From assembly GCF_019599185.1 (NCBI RefSeq), contig NZ_JAIEUL010000004.1, positions 199,460 through 256,071 on the forward strand: a stretch of DNA of 56,612 nt, given 5' to 3'. Origin of the DNA: Cryobacterium inferilacus. GTDB taxonomy: Bacteria > Actinomycetota > Actinomycetes > Actinomycetales > Microbacteriaceae. The notes under the pieces were generated by a model. The model did no database searches. It was given only the letters and a program-made list of their open reading frames with translations, and had not been told where the DNA came from. The translations under genes and the position numbers were made by a program. Shown piece by piece: positions 41,423-50,911 of this stretch (positions are counted from its first letter, which is position 1; every line of letters starts with the position of its first letter).

Positions 41423-42676
41423 GTGCTGCCGTCGCCCGGCGCGTGGCGCCGGACGCTGCGGCGGCACCCGTGGCTGTCGGATGCCGTCAGCGCCGGCCTG
41501 TACGGCCTCCTCGCCGCCGGGCTGGCGCTCATCTCCGCGAACCCGCCGTTGCGCACCCCGGTGTGGTTCACGCTGGCGCTGCTGGTCGCCGGAATCGCCA
41601 CGGTGCTGTTCCGTCGCCGCCGGCCGGTCCTCATGCTCGCGGCCGCCACCGGGCTGTGCCTGCTGTCGCTGGCCGGCGGCACCGGCGCGGAAACCGTGCT
41701 CACGCTGATCACCCTGCACGCGGTCGGCACGTACCGGTCTGCCCCGACGGCGTGGGTCTCGTACCTGGCCGCGTCGCTAGTCGCGTGCGGCGCGGCGTGG
41801 ATCCTGGTCGTGCGCGCCAACGACGGGCTGCCGCTCTGGGAGCCGCTGGCCCCGCCCACCTCGGCGGACCCGGTCAACGACTGGCTGAACGCCGCGCTGC
41901 TGATGTTGATTCCGCTGCTGATCGCGCAGCTCTTCGGGGTCAACGCCGGGCAACGCCGCCGCTACGTCGCGGCACTGGTGGACCGGGCCGTTCGGCTCGA
42001 GCGAGAACGGGATCAGCAGGCCCAGATCGCGCGCGCCGGCGAGCGCGAACGCATCGCCAGGGAGATGCACGACGTGATGGCGCACAGCGTCTCGGTGATG
42101 GTCGCCCTCTCCGAGGGCGCGCGGGCCGCGGCCGCCGAGCGCCCGACCGACTCCATGGCGGCGATGGGGCAGGTCGCCGAGACCGGCCGGCACACCCTGG
42201 GTGAGCTGCGCCGGCTGCTCGGGGCCGTTCGCACCGATGGCGACGCACCCGCACCCGAACACGCGCCCCAGCCCGGGGCGCCGCAGCTGACCGACCTGGC
42301 CGCACAGTTCGGCCTGGCCGGGCTTCCGGTGCGCCTGGAGGTGACCGGATCGGCATCCGCTGACCCGGCGGTGGGACTGACCGTCTACCGGATCGTGCAG
42401 GAGTCGCTGACGAACGCGCTGCGACACGCGCACGGCGCCACCGAGGTGACGGCGACGGTGACGTGGTCGGCCGGGTGCGTCACGATCCTGGTGCAGGATG
42501 ACGCCCCGGCCGCGCCGGACGCCGTCGCCGGGTCGGACGCACCGCAACCGGGGCGCGGGCTGGTCGGCATCCGCGAACGGGCCGCGCTCTACGCCGGCTC
42601 GGTCGAGGCCGGCCCGGCGGTCGACGGGGGCTGGCTCGTGCGCGTGACACTGTTCTGGACGAAGGAGACGGCGTGA
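41423..42676 (+). CDS. Two-component sensor histidine kinase (HisKA_3, DesK/NarX type)
   Basis: About 417 residues from the start given. Four or five membrane segments are followed by the phospho-acceptor box REMHDVMAHSVSVM (His about 216), N-box ESLTNALRHA and G-box RGLVGIRERAALYAG. It senses an unknown signal in the membrane and phosphorylates the response regulator that overlaps it by 4 nt. The start is uncertain: GTG 41312 and a CTG at 41366 with an ideally spaced GGAGGGG are alternatives. TAGCGT (41308-41313) may be a -10 for the two regulatory genes. Confidence 0.85.
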   Translation: MLPSPGAWRRTLRRHPWLSDAVSAGLYGLLAAGLALISANPPLRTPVWFTLALLVAGIATVLFRRRRPVLMLAAATGLCLLSLAGGTGAETVLTLITLHAVGTYRSAPTAWVSYLAASLVACGAAWILVVRANDGLPLWEPLAPPTSADPVNDWLNAALLMLIPLLIAQLFGVNAGQRRRYVAALVDRAVRLERERDQQAQIARAGERERIAREMHDVMAHSVSVMVALSEGARAAAAERPTDSMAAMGQVAETGRHTLGELRRLLGAVRTDGDAPAPEHAPQPGAPQLTDLAAQFGLAGLPVRLEVTGSASADPAVGLTVYRIVQESLTNALRHAHGATEVTATVTWSAGCVTILVQDDAPAAPDAVAGSDAPQPGRGLVGIRERAALYAGSVEAGPAVDGGWLVRVTLFWTKETA

Positions 42677-43338
42677 CGGATGACATCCGGGTGCTTCTGG
42701 TGGACGACCAGAAACTCGTTCGGTACGGGTTCTCCCTCGTGCTGGGGGCCGAGCCTGGCCTCACCGTCGTGGGTGAGGCCGGCGACGGCGAGGACGCCGT
42801 GCGGCTGGCCGTGCGCCTGCGCCCCGACGTGGTGCTGATGGACGTGCGGATGCCCGGCACGGGCGGCATCGAGGCCACCCGGCGGATCACCGCGCTGGTG
42901 CCGGACACCCGGGTGCTGGTGCTGACGACCTTCGACCTCGACGAGTACGCCTTCGGCGCGCTCACCGCCGGGGCGTCCGGGTTCCTGCTCAAAGACACCC
43001 GCCCGGCCGACCTCATCGCCGCGATCACCGCCGTGCACCAGGGCGACGCCGTCGTCTCGCCGCGGATCACCGCGAAGCTGATCGAGGTGGCCGCCCCGCA
43101 CCTCGCTGCCGCCATCACCCCCGAACCGGTCGCGGGACCGGCCACGCTCACTGCTCGCGAGAGCGACGTCTTCCGTCTGATCGGACTGGGGGCCACCAAC
43201 GGGGAAATCGCGGCGGAGTTGCACCTGAGCGAATCGACGGTGAAGGCACACGTGGGCCGGGTGCTGTACAAGCACGGCCTGCGCGACCGGGTCGAGGCGG
43301 TCATCCTGGCGTACACGCTCGGAATCGTGGGGCGCTGA
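42673..43338 (+). CDS. Response regulator, NarL/LuxR type
   Basis: A 221-residue protein. The receiver domain has the acidic pair VDDQ, phospho-acceptor Asp57 in LMDVRMPG, and Thr/Lys (LTTF, LLKD). The C-terminal LuxR helix-turn-helix is [45 protein letters not shown] 42673 overlaps the kinase stop. With the ABC exporter it forms the common exporter-plus-two-component arrangement, so the exporter is the likely target. Confidence 0.93.
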   Translation: MTDDIRVLLVDDQKLVRYGFSLVLGAEPGLTVVGEAGDGEDAVRLAVRLRPDVVLMDVRMPGTGGIEATRRITALVPDTRVLVLTTFDLDEYAFGALTAGASGFLLKDTRPADLIAAITAVHQGDAVVSPRITAKLIEVAAPHLAAAITPEPVAGPATLTARESDVFRLIGLGATNGEIAAELHLSESTVKAHVGRVLYKHGLRDRVEAVILAYTLGIVGR

Positions 43339-43433
43339 GCGGGCACGGGAACGGTGTTGCGCCTGAGCTCGTCAGCCCGCACAATTCAGGAACCGGTCGC
43401 GGCGCCCAGCGAGTGCCAGACGGAAAGGAACCC

Positions 43434-44288
43434 ATGCCCGTCGAGAACAACACCCGAGACCTCGAACCCGAGATCGTCACCGACTTTCGGGAGCGGATGA
43501 GCTACGGCGGCTACCTGGACCTGGACACCCTGCTCTCGGCCCAGACGCCCGTGAGCGCGCCGGAGCACCACGACGAACTGCTCTTCATCATTCAGCACCA
43601 GACCACCGAGCTGTGGCTCAAGCTCGTGCTGCACGAACTGCGCGCCGCCGCCGAGCATCTGCGGCACGACCGGCTGCCGCCTGCCCTCAAGGGCATCGCC
43701 AGGGTCAAGCACATTCAGCGCACCCTCACCGAGCAGTGGTCGGTGCTCGCGACGCTCACCCCCACCGAGTACGCCCAGTTCCGGGACTTCCTGGGCAGCT
43801 CGTCTGGCTTCCAGTCGTACCAGTACCGGGCGGTGGAGTTCGTGCTCGGCAACAAGAACTCCCGCATGCTCGAGGTCTTCGCCGCCGACCGGGACGCCCT
43901 CGCCCTGCTCACCGAGGTGTACGAAGCACCGAGCATCTACGACGAATTCCTGCGCTACCTGCACCGCCAAGGCTTCGCCATCCCCGCCGCGGTACTCGAC
44001 CGCGACGTCACCGAAGCGTGGACGCTGCAGCCCGAACTCGTGCATACCTTTCGTGGCATATACGAGAACGAGACCGAGAACTGGAACGTCTACGAGGCCT
44101 GCGAGGAACTCGTCGACCTGGAGGACAACTTCCAGCTCTGGCGTTTCCGGCACCTCAAGACCGTGCAGCGCATCATCGGCATGAAGCCGGGCACCGGCGG
44201 CTCCAGCGGCGCAGGGTTCCTGCAGAAGGCCCTCGAGCTCACCTTCTTTCCCGAGCTGTTCGCCGTGCGCACCGAGGTGGGCCGGTGA
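43434..44288 (+). CDS. kynA: Tryptophan 2,3-dioxygenase
   Basis: A 284-residue heme dioxygenase opening the indole ring of L-tryptophan to N-formylkynurenine. Seen: [52 protein letters not shown] and the axial heme His240 in [25 protein letters not shown] 43434 has GGAAAGG a few bases upstream. First gene of a three-gene operon with 4-nt overlaps. Confidence 0.96.
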   Translation: MPVENNTRDLEPEIVTDFRERMSYGGYLDLDTLLSAQTPVSAPEHHDELLFIIQHQTTELWLKLVLHELRAAAEHLRHDRLPPALKGIARVKHIQRTLTEQWSVLATLTPTEYAQFRDFLGSSSGFQSYQYRAVEFVLGNKNSRMLEVFAADRDALALLTEVYEAPSIYDEFLRYLHRQGFAIPAAVLDRDVTEAWTLQPELVHTFRGIYENETENWNVYEACEELVDLEDNFQLWRFRHLKTVQRIIGMKPGTGGSSGAGFLQKALELTFFPELFAVRTEVGR

Positions 44289-45277
44289 CGGTACTCCCCG
44301 CGTTCCTCGACGCGCACGTGCACCTGGCGCTGATCGACCCGGCGCCGCTCTTCGACGGCGGAATCGGCCGGGTGCTCGACCTCGGTGGGTGGACGCCGGC
44401 CACCGGGGACGGTTCCGCCGATGCCGGTGCTGTGGGCGGCGACCCGGCGGCAACGGCACCGCAGAGGGTCCCAGAGGCGCACTTCGCCGGCCAGTTCCTC
44501 TGCGCCCCCGGCGGCTACCCCAGCCGGCAGGCCTGGGCGCCGGCCGACAGCAGCTGCCCCGTCGCATCGGCAGCGGATGCGGCCGGGGCCGTGGCCCGAC
44601 AGGCCGCGGCCAGCGCCTCGGTGATCAAGGTGACACTCAACTCCGCGGCAGGCCCGGTGCTGGGCACCGACACCCTCGCCGCCATCGTCGCGGCCGCCCA
44701 CGAGCGGATGCTGCCCGTCGCCGCCCACACCGAGGGCGTCGGCCAGGCAGCCGCCGCGTTCGACGCCGGGGTGGACCTGCTCGCGCACACGCCGTTCACC
44801 GAAGCCCTGCCGGAGGCGCTGCTGCGCCTGATGGCCGGGCGCATGACCTGGATCAGCACCCTGGACATCCACGGCTGGGGCGAACCCACCGCCGCGTTCG
44901 AGGTCGCCTGCGACAACCTCGCCCGGTTCCATTCCGTGGGCGGCCGGGTGCTCTACGGCACCGACCTGGGCAACGGACCGCTTCCGGTGGGGCTGAACCG
45001 GCGCGAGATCGACGCCCTGCTGGCCTGCGGCCTCTCCCCCAACGACGTGCTGGCCGCGCTCACCGCCGCCGTGCCGAGCCGGCCGGGCCGCAGCAACACC
45101 GCGTCCGCCGAGCGGGTTACCGTTGTACCCGGCGACCGGCCCGCCGACCGGCGCGACCTGGCCGGCTTCACCGACTGGCTGCTCGGCGCTCTCTCGCTAC
45201 CCGCTCGGTCGCTGCCCGCCGATTCACTGCCCGCCCGCACGCTCCCCCGGCCCGACCTTGAGGACCTTCGATCATGA
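44285..45277 (+). CDS. Amidohydrolase family protein, candidate N-formylkynurenine formamidase
   Basis: A 330-residue protein of the metal-dependent amidohydrolase superfamily. Ligands are complete: His11 and His13 in DAHVHL, His148 in AAHTEG, His168 in LLAHTPF and Asp227 in LYGTDLGNG. No carbamylated Lys is obvious, though a Lys sits in [11 protein letters not shown]. The N-terminus is short, starting directly at strand 1. It overlaps tryptophan 2,3-dioxygenase and kynureninase by 4 nt on each side. The pathway needs a formamidase between those two enzymes, and no KynB (cyclase-like) or alpha/beta-hydrolase formamidase is in the operon, so this is the obvious candidate. That activity is inferred from position only. 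It is not a KynB homologue by motif. Confidence 0.7.
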   Translation: MTVLPAFLDAHVHLALIDPAPLFDGGIGRVLDLGGWTPATGDGSADAGAVGGDPAATAPQRVPEAHFAGQFLCAPGGYPSRQAWAPADSSCPVASAADAAGAVARQAAASASVIKVTLNSAAGPVLGTDTLAAIVAAAHERMLPVAAHTEGVGQAAAAFDAGVDLLAHTPFTEALPEALLRLMAGRMTWISTLDIHGWGEPTAAFEVACDNLARFHSVGGRVLYGTDLGNGPLPVGLNRREIDALLACGLSPNDVLAALTAAVPSRPGRSNTASAERVTVVPGDRPADRRDLAGFTDWLLGALSLPARSLPADSLPARTLPRPDLEDLRS

Positions 45278-46596
45278 CCCAGCACGACACCAGCGTCGCC
45301 GAGGGGCTCGACGCCCCGCTCGCCTTCGCCAGGCGGATGGACCGGATCGACGGTCTCGGCCACTATCGCCGCCGGTTCGTGGGCCTGGAGGGCACCGCCG
45401 ACCCCGACGCCGACCCGGCTGCTCCCTCGATCGTGTACCTGGACGGCAATTCCCTGGGCCGCCCCACCATCGCCAGCGTGGCCCGCATCACCGAGTTCCT
45501 CGGCGGAGCCTGGGGCACCCGGCTGATCCGCGGCTGGGACGACGAGTGGATGGACCTGCCGCTGACCATCGGCGACGCCCTCGGCACGGCCGCGCTCGGT
45601 GCCGCGCCCGGCCAGGTGTACATCGGCGACTCCACCACCGTCACCCTGTACAAGCTCGCCCGCGCCGCCGTGGATTCGCTGCCGGCCCGCAGTGAGATCG
45701 TGCTCGACACCGACAACTTCCCCACCGACAGGTACGTGCTCGCCGGCATCGCCGCCGAACGCGGCCTCACCCTGCGCTGGATCGAATCGAGCACCACCGG
45801 GGGTGTCACCGTCGACCAGGTGCGCGCCGTCGTGGGCCCGCAGACCGCGCTCGTGGTGCTCAGCCACGTGGCCTACCGCTCCGGCTACCTCGCCGATGTG
45901 CCCGCCATCACCGCCGCCGTGCACGACGCCGGCGCGCTGATGCTCTGGGATCTCTGCCACTCGGCCGGGTCCGTGCCGGTGAACCTCGACCTCGACGGCG
46001 TGGACCTGGCCGTGGGCTGCAGTTACAAGTACCTCAACGGCGGCCCTGGCGCCCCCGCGTTCGGCTACGTGCGTGCCGAGCTGCAGCCCGATCTGTCCCA
46101 GCCGATCCAGGGCTGGATGGGCGCCGCGGACGTGTTCGCGATGGGCCCGGAGTACGTGCCGGCCACGGGCATCCGCCGGTTCATGAGCGGCACCCCGGCG
46201 ATCGTGGGCATGCTGGCCATGCAGGACACCATCGCGATGATCGACGAGGTGGGCATCGACGCGGTGCGGGCCAAGTCGGTGGCGCTGACCGAGTTCGCGC
46301 TCGAGCTGGTGGATGCCTGGCTGGTGCCGATGGGGGTGACCGTGGCGTCGCCGCGTGAACACACCCACCGCGGCGGCCACCTCACCGTGAACCACCCGGC
46401 CATGCGGCAGGTCACCCGAATCCTCTGGGAGCACGACGTGATCCCCGACTTCCGCGCGCCGGAGGGACTGCGGATCGGCCTGTCACCGCTGAGCACCAGC
46501 TTCGTGGAGACCTACCAGGGTGTGGCGGCCGTGCGCGACGTGCTGCGCGGCATCCTGCTCGGCCAAGCCGGCCTCGCGCCGGTTGCGGGCCTGTAG
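45274..46596 (+). CDS. kynU: Kynureninase
   Basis: A 440-residue PLP enzyme cleaving kynurenine to anthranilate and alanine. Seen: VYLDGNSLGRP, SRI-like GTRLIRGWDDEWMDLP, LDTDNFPTDRYVLAG, ALMLWDLCHSAGSVPVNLD and the PLP Lys252 in GCSYKYLNGGPGAPAF, followed by GWMGA and FMSGTPAI. It ends the kyn operon; purS follows after 39 bp with its own candidate promoter (TAGAAT overlapping the end of kynU). Confidence 0.96.
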   Translation: MTQHDTSVAEGLDAPLAFARRMDRIDGLGHYRRRFVGLEGTADPDADPAAPSIVYLDGNSLGRPTIASVARITEFLGGAWGTRLIRGWDDEWMDLPLTIGDALGTAALGAAPGQVYIGDSTTVTLYKLARAAVDSLPARSEIVLDTDNFPTDRYVLAGIAAERGLTLRWIESSTTGGVTVDQVRAVVGPQTALVVLSHVAYRSGYLADVPAITAAVHDAGALMLWDLCHSAGSVPVNLDLDGVDLAVGCSYKYLNGGPGAPAFGYVRAELQPDLSQPIQGWMGAADVFAMGPEYVPATGIRRFMSGTPAIVGMLAMQDTIAMIDEVGIDAVRAKSVALTEFALELVDAWLVPMGVTVASPREHTHRGGHLTVNHPAMRQVTRILWEHDVIPDFRAPEGLRIGLSPLSTSFVETYQGVAAVRDVLRGILLGQAGLAPVAGL

Positions 46597-46635
46597 AATC
46601 GACGCATCCAGCCCCGACGTCTTACGGAGTGAGCC

Positions 46636-46905
46636 ATGCCAACCATCGTCGTAGAAGTTATGCCCAAGGCAGAACTGCTCGATCCCCAGGGCAAGGCCGT
46701 CGCCGGCGCCCTCCGCCGCCTCGGCAAGACCGACTTCACCGGCGTGCGCGTCGGCAAGCGGTTCGAACTCAGCTTTGACGGGCCCGCGGACGCCGCGCTG
46801 CTCGCCGAGGTGCAGGAACTCGCCGACACCGTGCTGTGCAACACCGTGATCGAGGACGTCACCGGCATCTTCGTGCTCGAGGCCGCCGCCGGGGAAACGC
46901 ACTGA
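46636..46905 (+). CDS. purS: Phosphoribosylformylglycinamidine synthase subunit PurS
   Basis: An 89-residue PurS ([49 protein letters not shown]), the small scaffold that joins PurQ and PurL in the FGAM synthase complex. Its stop overlaps the purQ ATG by one base. CGGAGTGAG precedes the start. TAGAAT near 46594 is a possible -10. Confidence 0.95.
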   Translation: MPTIVVEVMPKAELLDPQGKAVAGALRRLGKTDFTGVRVGKRFELSFDGPADAALLAEVQELADTVLCNTVIEDVTGIFVLEAAAGETH

Positions 46906-47603
46906 TGCGCATCGGCGTCGTCACCTTCCCGGGCTCGCTCGACGACCGCGACGCCCAGCGCGCCATCCGCCTGGCCGGCGCTGAGCCCGTTGCCCTGTGG
47001 CACGGCGAGCACGACCTGCACGGCGTGGACGCGCTCGTGCTGCCCGGCGGGTTCAGCTACGGCGACTACCTGCGCGCCGGCGCCATCGCCAGCCTCTCGC
47101 CGATCATGGCCGAGGTCATCGACGCCGCCAACAAGGGGATGCCCGTGCTCGGCATCTGCAACGGCTTCCAGATGCTCACCGAGGCGCACCTGCTCGAGGG
47201 CGGGCTCATTCGCAACGAGGCCGGCGCGTTCATCTGCCGCGACCAGCGCCTGCGCATCGAGAACAACTCGACCGACTGGACCGGGGATTTCACCGCGAAC
47301 CAGGAGATCACCATCCCTCTGAAGAACGGTGAGGGCGGCTTCATCGCCTCCGCCGACACCCTCGCCCGCCTCGAGGGTGAGGGTCGCGTCATCGCCCGCT
47401 ACCTCGACGTGAACCCGAACGGGTCGCTGAACGACATCGCCGGTGTCACCAACGAGCGTGGCAACGTGGTGGGCCTGATGCCGCACCCCGAGCACGCCGT
47501 GGAGCCCGGCTTCGGCCCGGACACCGCTGCCGCGATGCGGAGCGGCGTGGACGGGCTGGCGTTCTTCACCTCGGTGATCGAGCGGTCGCTGGTCAACGCG
47601 TAG
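46905..47603 (+). CDS. purQ: Phosphoribosylformylglycinamidine synthase subunit PurQ
   Basis: A 232-residue glutaminase. Class I amidotransferase with the nucleophile Cys85 in [26 protein letters not shown], and the His/Glu pair in [12 protein letters not shown]. It supplies ammonia to PurL. PurL is not next in line but 3.5 kb away, beyond an IS element. Confidence 0.97.
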   Translation: MRIGVVTFPGSLDDRDAQRAIRLAGAEPVALWHGEHDLHGVDALVLPGGFSYGDYLRAGAIASLSPIMAEVIDAANKGMPVLGICNGFQMLTEAHLLEGGLIRNEAGAFICRDQRLRIENNSTDWTGDFTANQEITIPLKNGEGGFIASADTLARLEGEGRVIARYLDVNPNGSLNDIAGVTNERGNVVGLMPHPEHAVEPGFGPDTAAAMRSGVDGLAFFTSVIERSLVNA

Positions 47604-47613
47604 TTTTTCGGGG

Positions 47614-47683
47614 CCGAGTTGCCCAAGTTCGGACGAGTTGCCCCGGTGCGCCGGGGCAACTCGTGCGTTAAGGGGCAACTCGG
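47614..47683. terminator. Nested double hairpin between purQ and the aldo/keto reductase
   Basis: The inner stem CGAGTTGCCCCGG / CCGGGGCAACTCG (13 bp, loop TGCG, 47634-47663) lies inside an outer stem CCGAGTTGCCC / GGGCAACTCGG (47614-47624, 47673-47683). Both are perfect. It lies between convergent genes and probably serves as a bidirectional terminator. There is no U-run. Confidence 0.75.
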
Positions 47684-47687
47684 CGGA

Positions 47688-48713
47688 CTAGACGGCGCTG
47701 GACGGCTCCCAGAGGTTGATGCCCAGGTCGACGGCGTGCTCGTCGATCGCGGCGATCTCCTCGTCGGTGAAGACGAGGTTGTCGATGGCAGCGACGTTCG
47801 TCTCCAGCTGCTTCACCGAGGACGCGCCGACGAGGGCCGAGGTGACGGTCTCGCGTCGGAGCACCCACGACAGCGCGAGCTGGGCGAGCGACTGCCCGCG
47901 CGCATCCGCGATCTCGGTCAGGGCACGGATGCGCCCCACCGTGGCGTCGTTCACCATGTCACGGCTCATCGACCCGGCCTGCGACGCGCGCGAGCCCTCC
48001 GGCACGCCGTTCAGGTAGCGGTCGGTGAGCAGCCCCTGGGCCAGCGGGGAGAACGCGATGCAGCCGACACCGAGGTCGTCGAGGGTGTCGAGCAGGCCGT
48101 CTTCGACCCAGCGGTTGAACATCGAGTACGAGGGCTGGTGGATCAGCAGCGGCGTACCGAGATCGGCCAGGATCGCGGCAGCCTGCCTGGTGCGCTCTGG
48201 CGAGTAGGAGGAGATGCCGGCGTACAGCGCCCGGCCGCTCGTGACGGCGGTGTGCAGCGCGCCCATGGTCTCCTCGAGCGGGGTCTCCGGGTCGGCGCGG
48301 TGGGAGTAGAAGATGTCGACGTAGTCCAGGCCCATCCGGTTCAGCGACGCATCGAGGCTGGAGAGCAGGTATTTGCGCGAGCCGAAGTTGCCGTACGGGC
48401 CCGGCCACATGTCGTAGCCGGCCTTGGTGGAGATGACGGTCTCGTCGCGGTGGGCGGAGAAGTCCTCGGCGAAGATGCGACCGAAATTCGTCTCGGCGCT
48501 GCCGTAGGGCGGGCCGTAGTTGTTGGCCAGGTCGAAGTGGGTGATGCCGAGGTCGAAGGCCCGGCGCAGGATCGCGCGTTGCGTCTCCACCGGGGCGCCA
48601 TCGCCGAAGTTCTGCCAGAGCCCCAGCGAGATCGCGGGCAGCTTGAGGCCGCTGCGCCCCGTGCGGCGGTAGGGCATGGAGTCATAACGGGTGTCTGCGG
48701 GAAGATACGTCAT
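47688..48713 (-). CDS. Aldo/keto reductase, L-glyceraldehyde 3-phosphate reductase (YghZ) type
   Basis: A 341-residue protein. It has LPAISLGLWQNFGDG, the catalytic Asp and Tyr in HFDLANNYGPPYGSAE, Lys in ISTKAGYDMWPGPYG and His in FYSHRADPETP. These match the YghZ/Kv-beta-like AKR group that reduces L-glyceraldehyde 3-phosphate and methylglyoxal with NADPH. ATG 48713 is chosen for family length; the frame is open upstream. It is divergent from the DUF3817 gene and may be leaderless (CAGCAT 7 nt upstream). Confidence 0.92.
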   Translation of the reverse strand: MTYLPADTRYDSMPYRRTGRSGLKLPAISLGLWQNFGDGAPVETQRAILRRAFDLGITHFDLANNYGPPYGSAETNFGRIFAEDFSAHRDETVISTKAGYDMWPGPYGNFGSRKYLLSSLDASLNRMGLDYVDIFYSHRADPETPLEETMGALHTAVTSGRALYAGISSYSPERTRQAAAILADLGTPLLIHQPSYSMFNRWVEDGLLDTLDDLGVGCIAFSPLAQGLLTDRYLNGVPEGSRASQAGSMSRDMVNDATVGRIRALTEIADARGQSLAQLALSWVLRRETVTSALVGASSVKQLETNVAAIDNLVFTDEEIAAIDEHAVDLGINLWEPSSAV

Positions 48714-48876
48714 GGTCTCAATGCTGGCACAGCGACCTGTCGACGGGTCAACCCTTCGACGGATGCTCCGCTCAGGCGGAGATGGCAGGCTGGGAACAGT
48801 TCCCAGTACCGGCGGCCTGCCCGCCGGTCCCACCCGCCGCCGCACCCGCCGCGCCACGTTGTACGGAGTCTGCCCC

Positions 48877-49347
48877 GTGTCACCCCGCCTGCTCTACCGC
48901 ATCCTCTCCATCGCCGAGGCGATCACCTGGACGATCCTGATCACCGCGATGCTTCTGAAGTACGTGTTCACCCCCGGCGAGTTCGGGGACGGCGCCGTGC
49001 GGGTCGGTGGTTTCGTGCACGGGCTGGTGTTCCTGGCCTACGGCATCACCGCGGTGCTCGTGGGCGTGAACCAGCGCTGGCGGCCCCGGCTGATGCTGTT
49101 CGCCGTGACCACCGCCGTGGTGCCATACGCCACGATCCCCTTCGACCGTTGGCTCGAGCGGCGCGACCTGCTGGGCGGCGGCTGGCGCCGGGAGGCCACG
49201 GACGACCCCCGCGACCACACCCTGGTGAGCCGGCTGCTGAGGTTCGGGCTGGCGCGACCGGTGCTGCTGGCATCCGTGCTCGTGGTGGGCCTGGTCGCCG
49301 TGTTCACGACGTTGCTCGTGATGGGCCCGCCCGGCGGCGAGAGCTAA
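48877..49347 (+). CDS. DUF3817 domain-containing membrane protein
   Basis: A 156-residue protein with four hydrophobic segments: ILSIAEAITWTILITAMLLKY, GGFVHGLVFLAYGITAVLVG, LMLFAVTTAVVPYATIPFD and PVLLASVLVVGLVAVFTTLLV. RILSIAEAITWTIL and GFVHGLVFLAY are the DUF3817 hallmarks. It is common in Actinobacteria, function unknown. GTG 48877 has GGAG 9 nt upstream. Confidence 0.88.
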   Translation: MSPRLLYRILSIAEAITWTILITAMLLKYVFTPGEFGDGAVRVGGFVHGLVFLAYGITAVLVGVNQRWRPRLMLFAVTTAVVPYATIPFDRWLERRDLLGGGWRREATDDPRDHTLVSRLLRFGLARPVLLASVLVVGLVAVFTTLLVMGPPGGES

Positions 49348-49417
49348 CCGCGCACCGGCCCCGGGCGTTTCGCCTCGGTCCCGCGTTCGGGCGCCGCATC
49401 CGCCGAGCGCGGGCTGT

Positions 49418-49435
49418 GCGCCGCTTCGCGGGTGG
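49418..49435. repeat. Family B palindrome, left arm (split by the IS)
   Basis: GCGCCGCTTCGCGGGTGG. Its exact complement arm is at 50980-50997 on the other side of the IS, and the 4-nt loop CACG is present on both sides. It differs from the intact copy at 24887 by a compensated base pair. Confidence 0.85.
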
Positions 49436-49448
49436 CACGCGGAAGTTG

Positions 49449-50486
49449 TCAACCTGTCTGAGACAACAGGTGGGTGTTGATTCCGGTTTGTAGTGGGTGT
49501 TGTGGTGCGGTGGGGCGTTTCCTGAACCGTTCGGGGTGCTCGGCCCAGTATTGGTCGAGGTGGTCTTGGCGGTGCTGTCGGATTTGGTCGGCGGTGCCGT
49601 CGTGAACGGATGCCGGGGTGTGTCGGCCGAGTCCGCTGTGGCGGTGCTCGGTGGCGTAGCCGTGGAGGAAGTTGTGGGTCCATTGGCGGGCATGGTCGAT
49701 GCTGTCGAAACGGTCGGGGCAGGTGTGGTCGTATTTGATGGTCTTGAACAGGGATTCCGAGAACGGGTTGTCGTCACTGACGCGAGGCCGGGAATAGGAC
49801 ATCAGCGCGCCGGTGGTGGTGAGGGTGTCGATGAGGTCGTGGGCGCGCATGACGGCGCCGTTGTCGGAGTGCAGCACCCGTGGGGCGCCGTGGGTGCTGA
49901 TCGCGTCGGTGAACATGCTCACGGCGCGTTCTTTGGACTCGGTGTGTTCGATGCACCAAGCGACCGGGAACCGAGAGAACACATCGATAGCCAAATACAG
50001 AAAGTACCGGTCCGACCGGGTCGGGCCGCGGAGTTCGGTGATGTCCCAGGACCACAGCTCTCCGACCGAGGTCGTTGCAACGGCCGGTGTGCGGGAGGTG
50101 CTGAATCCGTGGGACCGGGTTCGGCGTTGGTCGCCGACGAGGCGCTCGGCCTTCGCGATCCGGTAAAAAGTGCGCTGGGAACACGCCACCTGGCCGGCGT
50201 CGAAAGCGCGCCAATACGTTTGAACCACAGACTTGTCCGCGTACCTGTCATCCGTGAGGACGTTGATGACCGCGGCTCGTTCGTCCGTGTCGAGTGCCGC
50301 GGGCTGCTGTCGATCGGCTTGGTGCAGCGGCTGGGGCACCGGCTTGTAGTGCCGGTATCCCCGGCTGCGCCGGTAATACGTCGACCGGGGCAGACCCACC
50401 GTCCTGCAACTACCGACGACAGGAACGCCGATAGCTTCCAACGCCATGACTGTCCCGGTCAGGAGAGCCTGTGTTGCTTCAACCAC
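49449..50486 (-). CDS. IS3 family transposase, OrfB (DDE integrase domain)
   Basis: A 345-residue catalytic subunit with an N-terminal HTH_21-like segment and the rve integrase core. The DDE triad is Asp148 in WSWDITEL, Asp208 in HSDNGAVM and Glu244 in NPFSESLFKT. The last two are separated by 35 residues, the classic D(35)E of IS3. GTG 50486 lies inside the end of orfA. The frame is -1 relative to orfA, so an OrfAB fusion by programmed frameshift is expected, though no A6G slippery run is evident in the overlap. Confidence 0.95.
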   Translation of the reverse strand: MVEATQALLTGTVMALEAIGVPVVGSCRTVGLPRSTYYRRSRGYRHYKPVPQPLHQADRQQPAALDTDERAAVINVLTDDRYADKSVVQTYWRAFDAGQVACSQRTFYRIAKAERLVGDQRRTRSHGFSTSRTPAVATTSVGELWSWDITELRGPTRSDRYFLYLAIDVFSRFPVAWCIEHTESKERAVSMFTDAISTHGAPRVLHSDNGAVMRAHDLIDTLTTTGALMSYSRPRVSDDNPFSESLFKTIKYDHTCPDRFDSIDHARQWTHNFLHGYATEHRHSGLGRHTPASVHDGTADQIRQHRQDHLDQYWAEHPERFRKRPTAPQHPLQTGINTHLLSQTG

Positions 50487-50911
50487 TTGGCGTACTCGTC
50501 CGCGCTCATCAACGTCGGCGGGATCTCCGGAGTCTTCTCCGAGCTCGTGGTGATCCCTTCCAAGAGCTCGAATGCTTTTCCCAAGATCTGCTGCGCCGCT
50601 TCAGATTGGGCGACTTTCTTCTTCAACGCCTCGTTTTCGACGCGCAGGCGGGCGAGTTCGGCGCGGTCTCGGTTCTCCATCCGGTGCGACGACCTTTCTG
50701 CTCTGGTGACCATCGATGCCGTCAATTCTCCTCGCGTCCGAGCCGCCAACCAACGATCCACCGTGGTTGACGCGAGCGCGTGTTCTCGTAACAGCCGAAC
50801 CTTCGCGCCCCGCTCAACGCTGGCGTCCCACTTCCGCAAGAAGTCCAACCGGTACTCCACCGGGAACGATCGCCGCCCCGATCGTGTCAGGCCAATAGTC
50901 GGGTCATTCAT
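50459..50911 (-). CDS. IS3 family transposase, OrfA (HTH and leucine zipper)
   Basis: A 150-residue DNA-binding subunit. The helix-turn-helix is in FPVEYRLDFLRKWDASVERGAKVRLLREHALASTTVDRWLAAR; a heptad Leu zipper follows in LARLRVENEALKKKVAQSEAAQQIL. The start MNDPTIGL at 50911 is chosen because it lies just inside the IS; the frame runs on to 51502 across the palindrome, but that part is not IS-like. It overlaps orfB by 28 bp. Confidence 0.92.
   Translation of the reverse strand: MNDPTIGLTRSGRRSFPVEYRLDFLRKWDASVERGAKVRLLREHALASTTVDRWLAARTRGELTASMVTRAERSSHRMENRDRAELARLRVENEALKKKVAQSEAAQQILGKAFELLEGITTSSEKTPEIPPTLMSADEYAKWLKQHRLS

Noticed and set aside
50459..50486. A classical A6G slippery site for the IS3 frameshift
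   Set aside because: The overlap contains no A-run; OrfB has a GTG start, so reinitiation or another slippery heptamer further upstream must serve.
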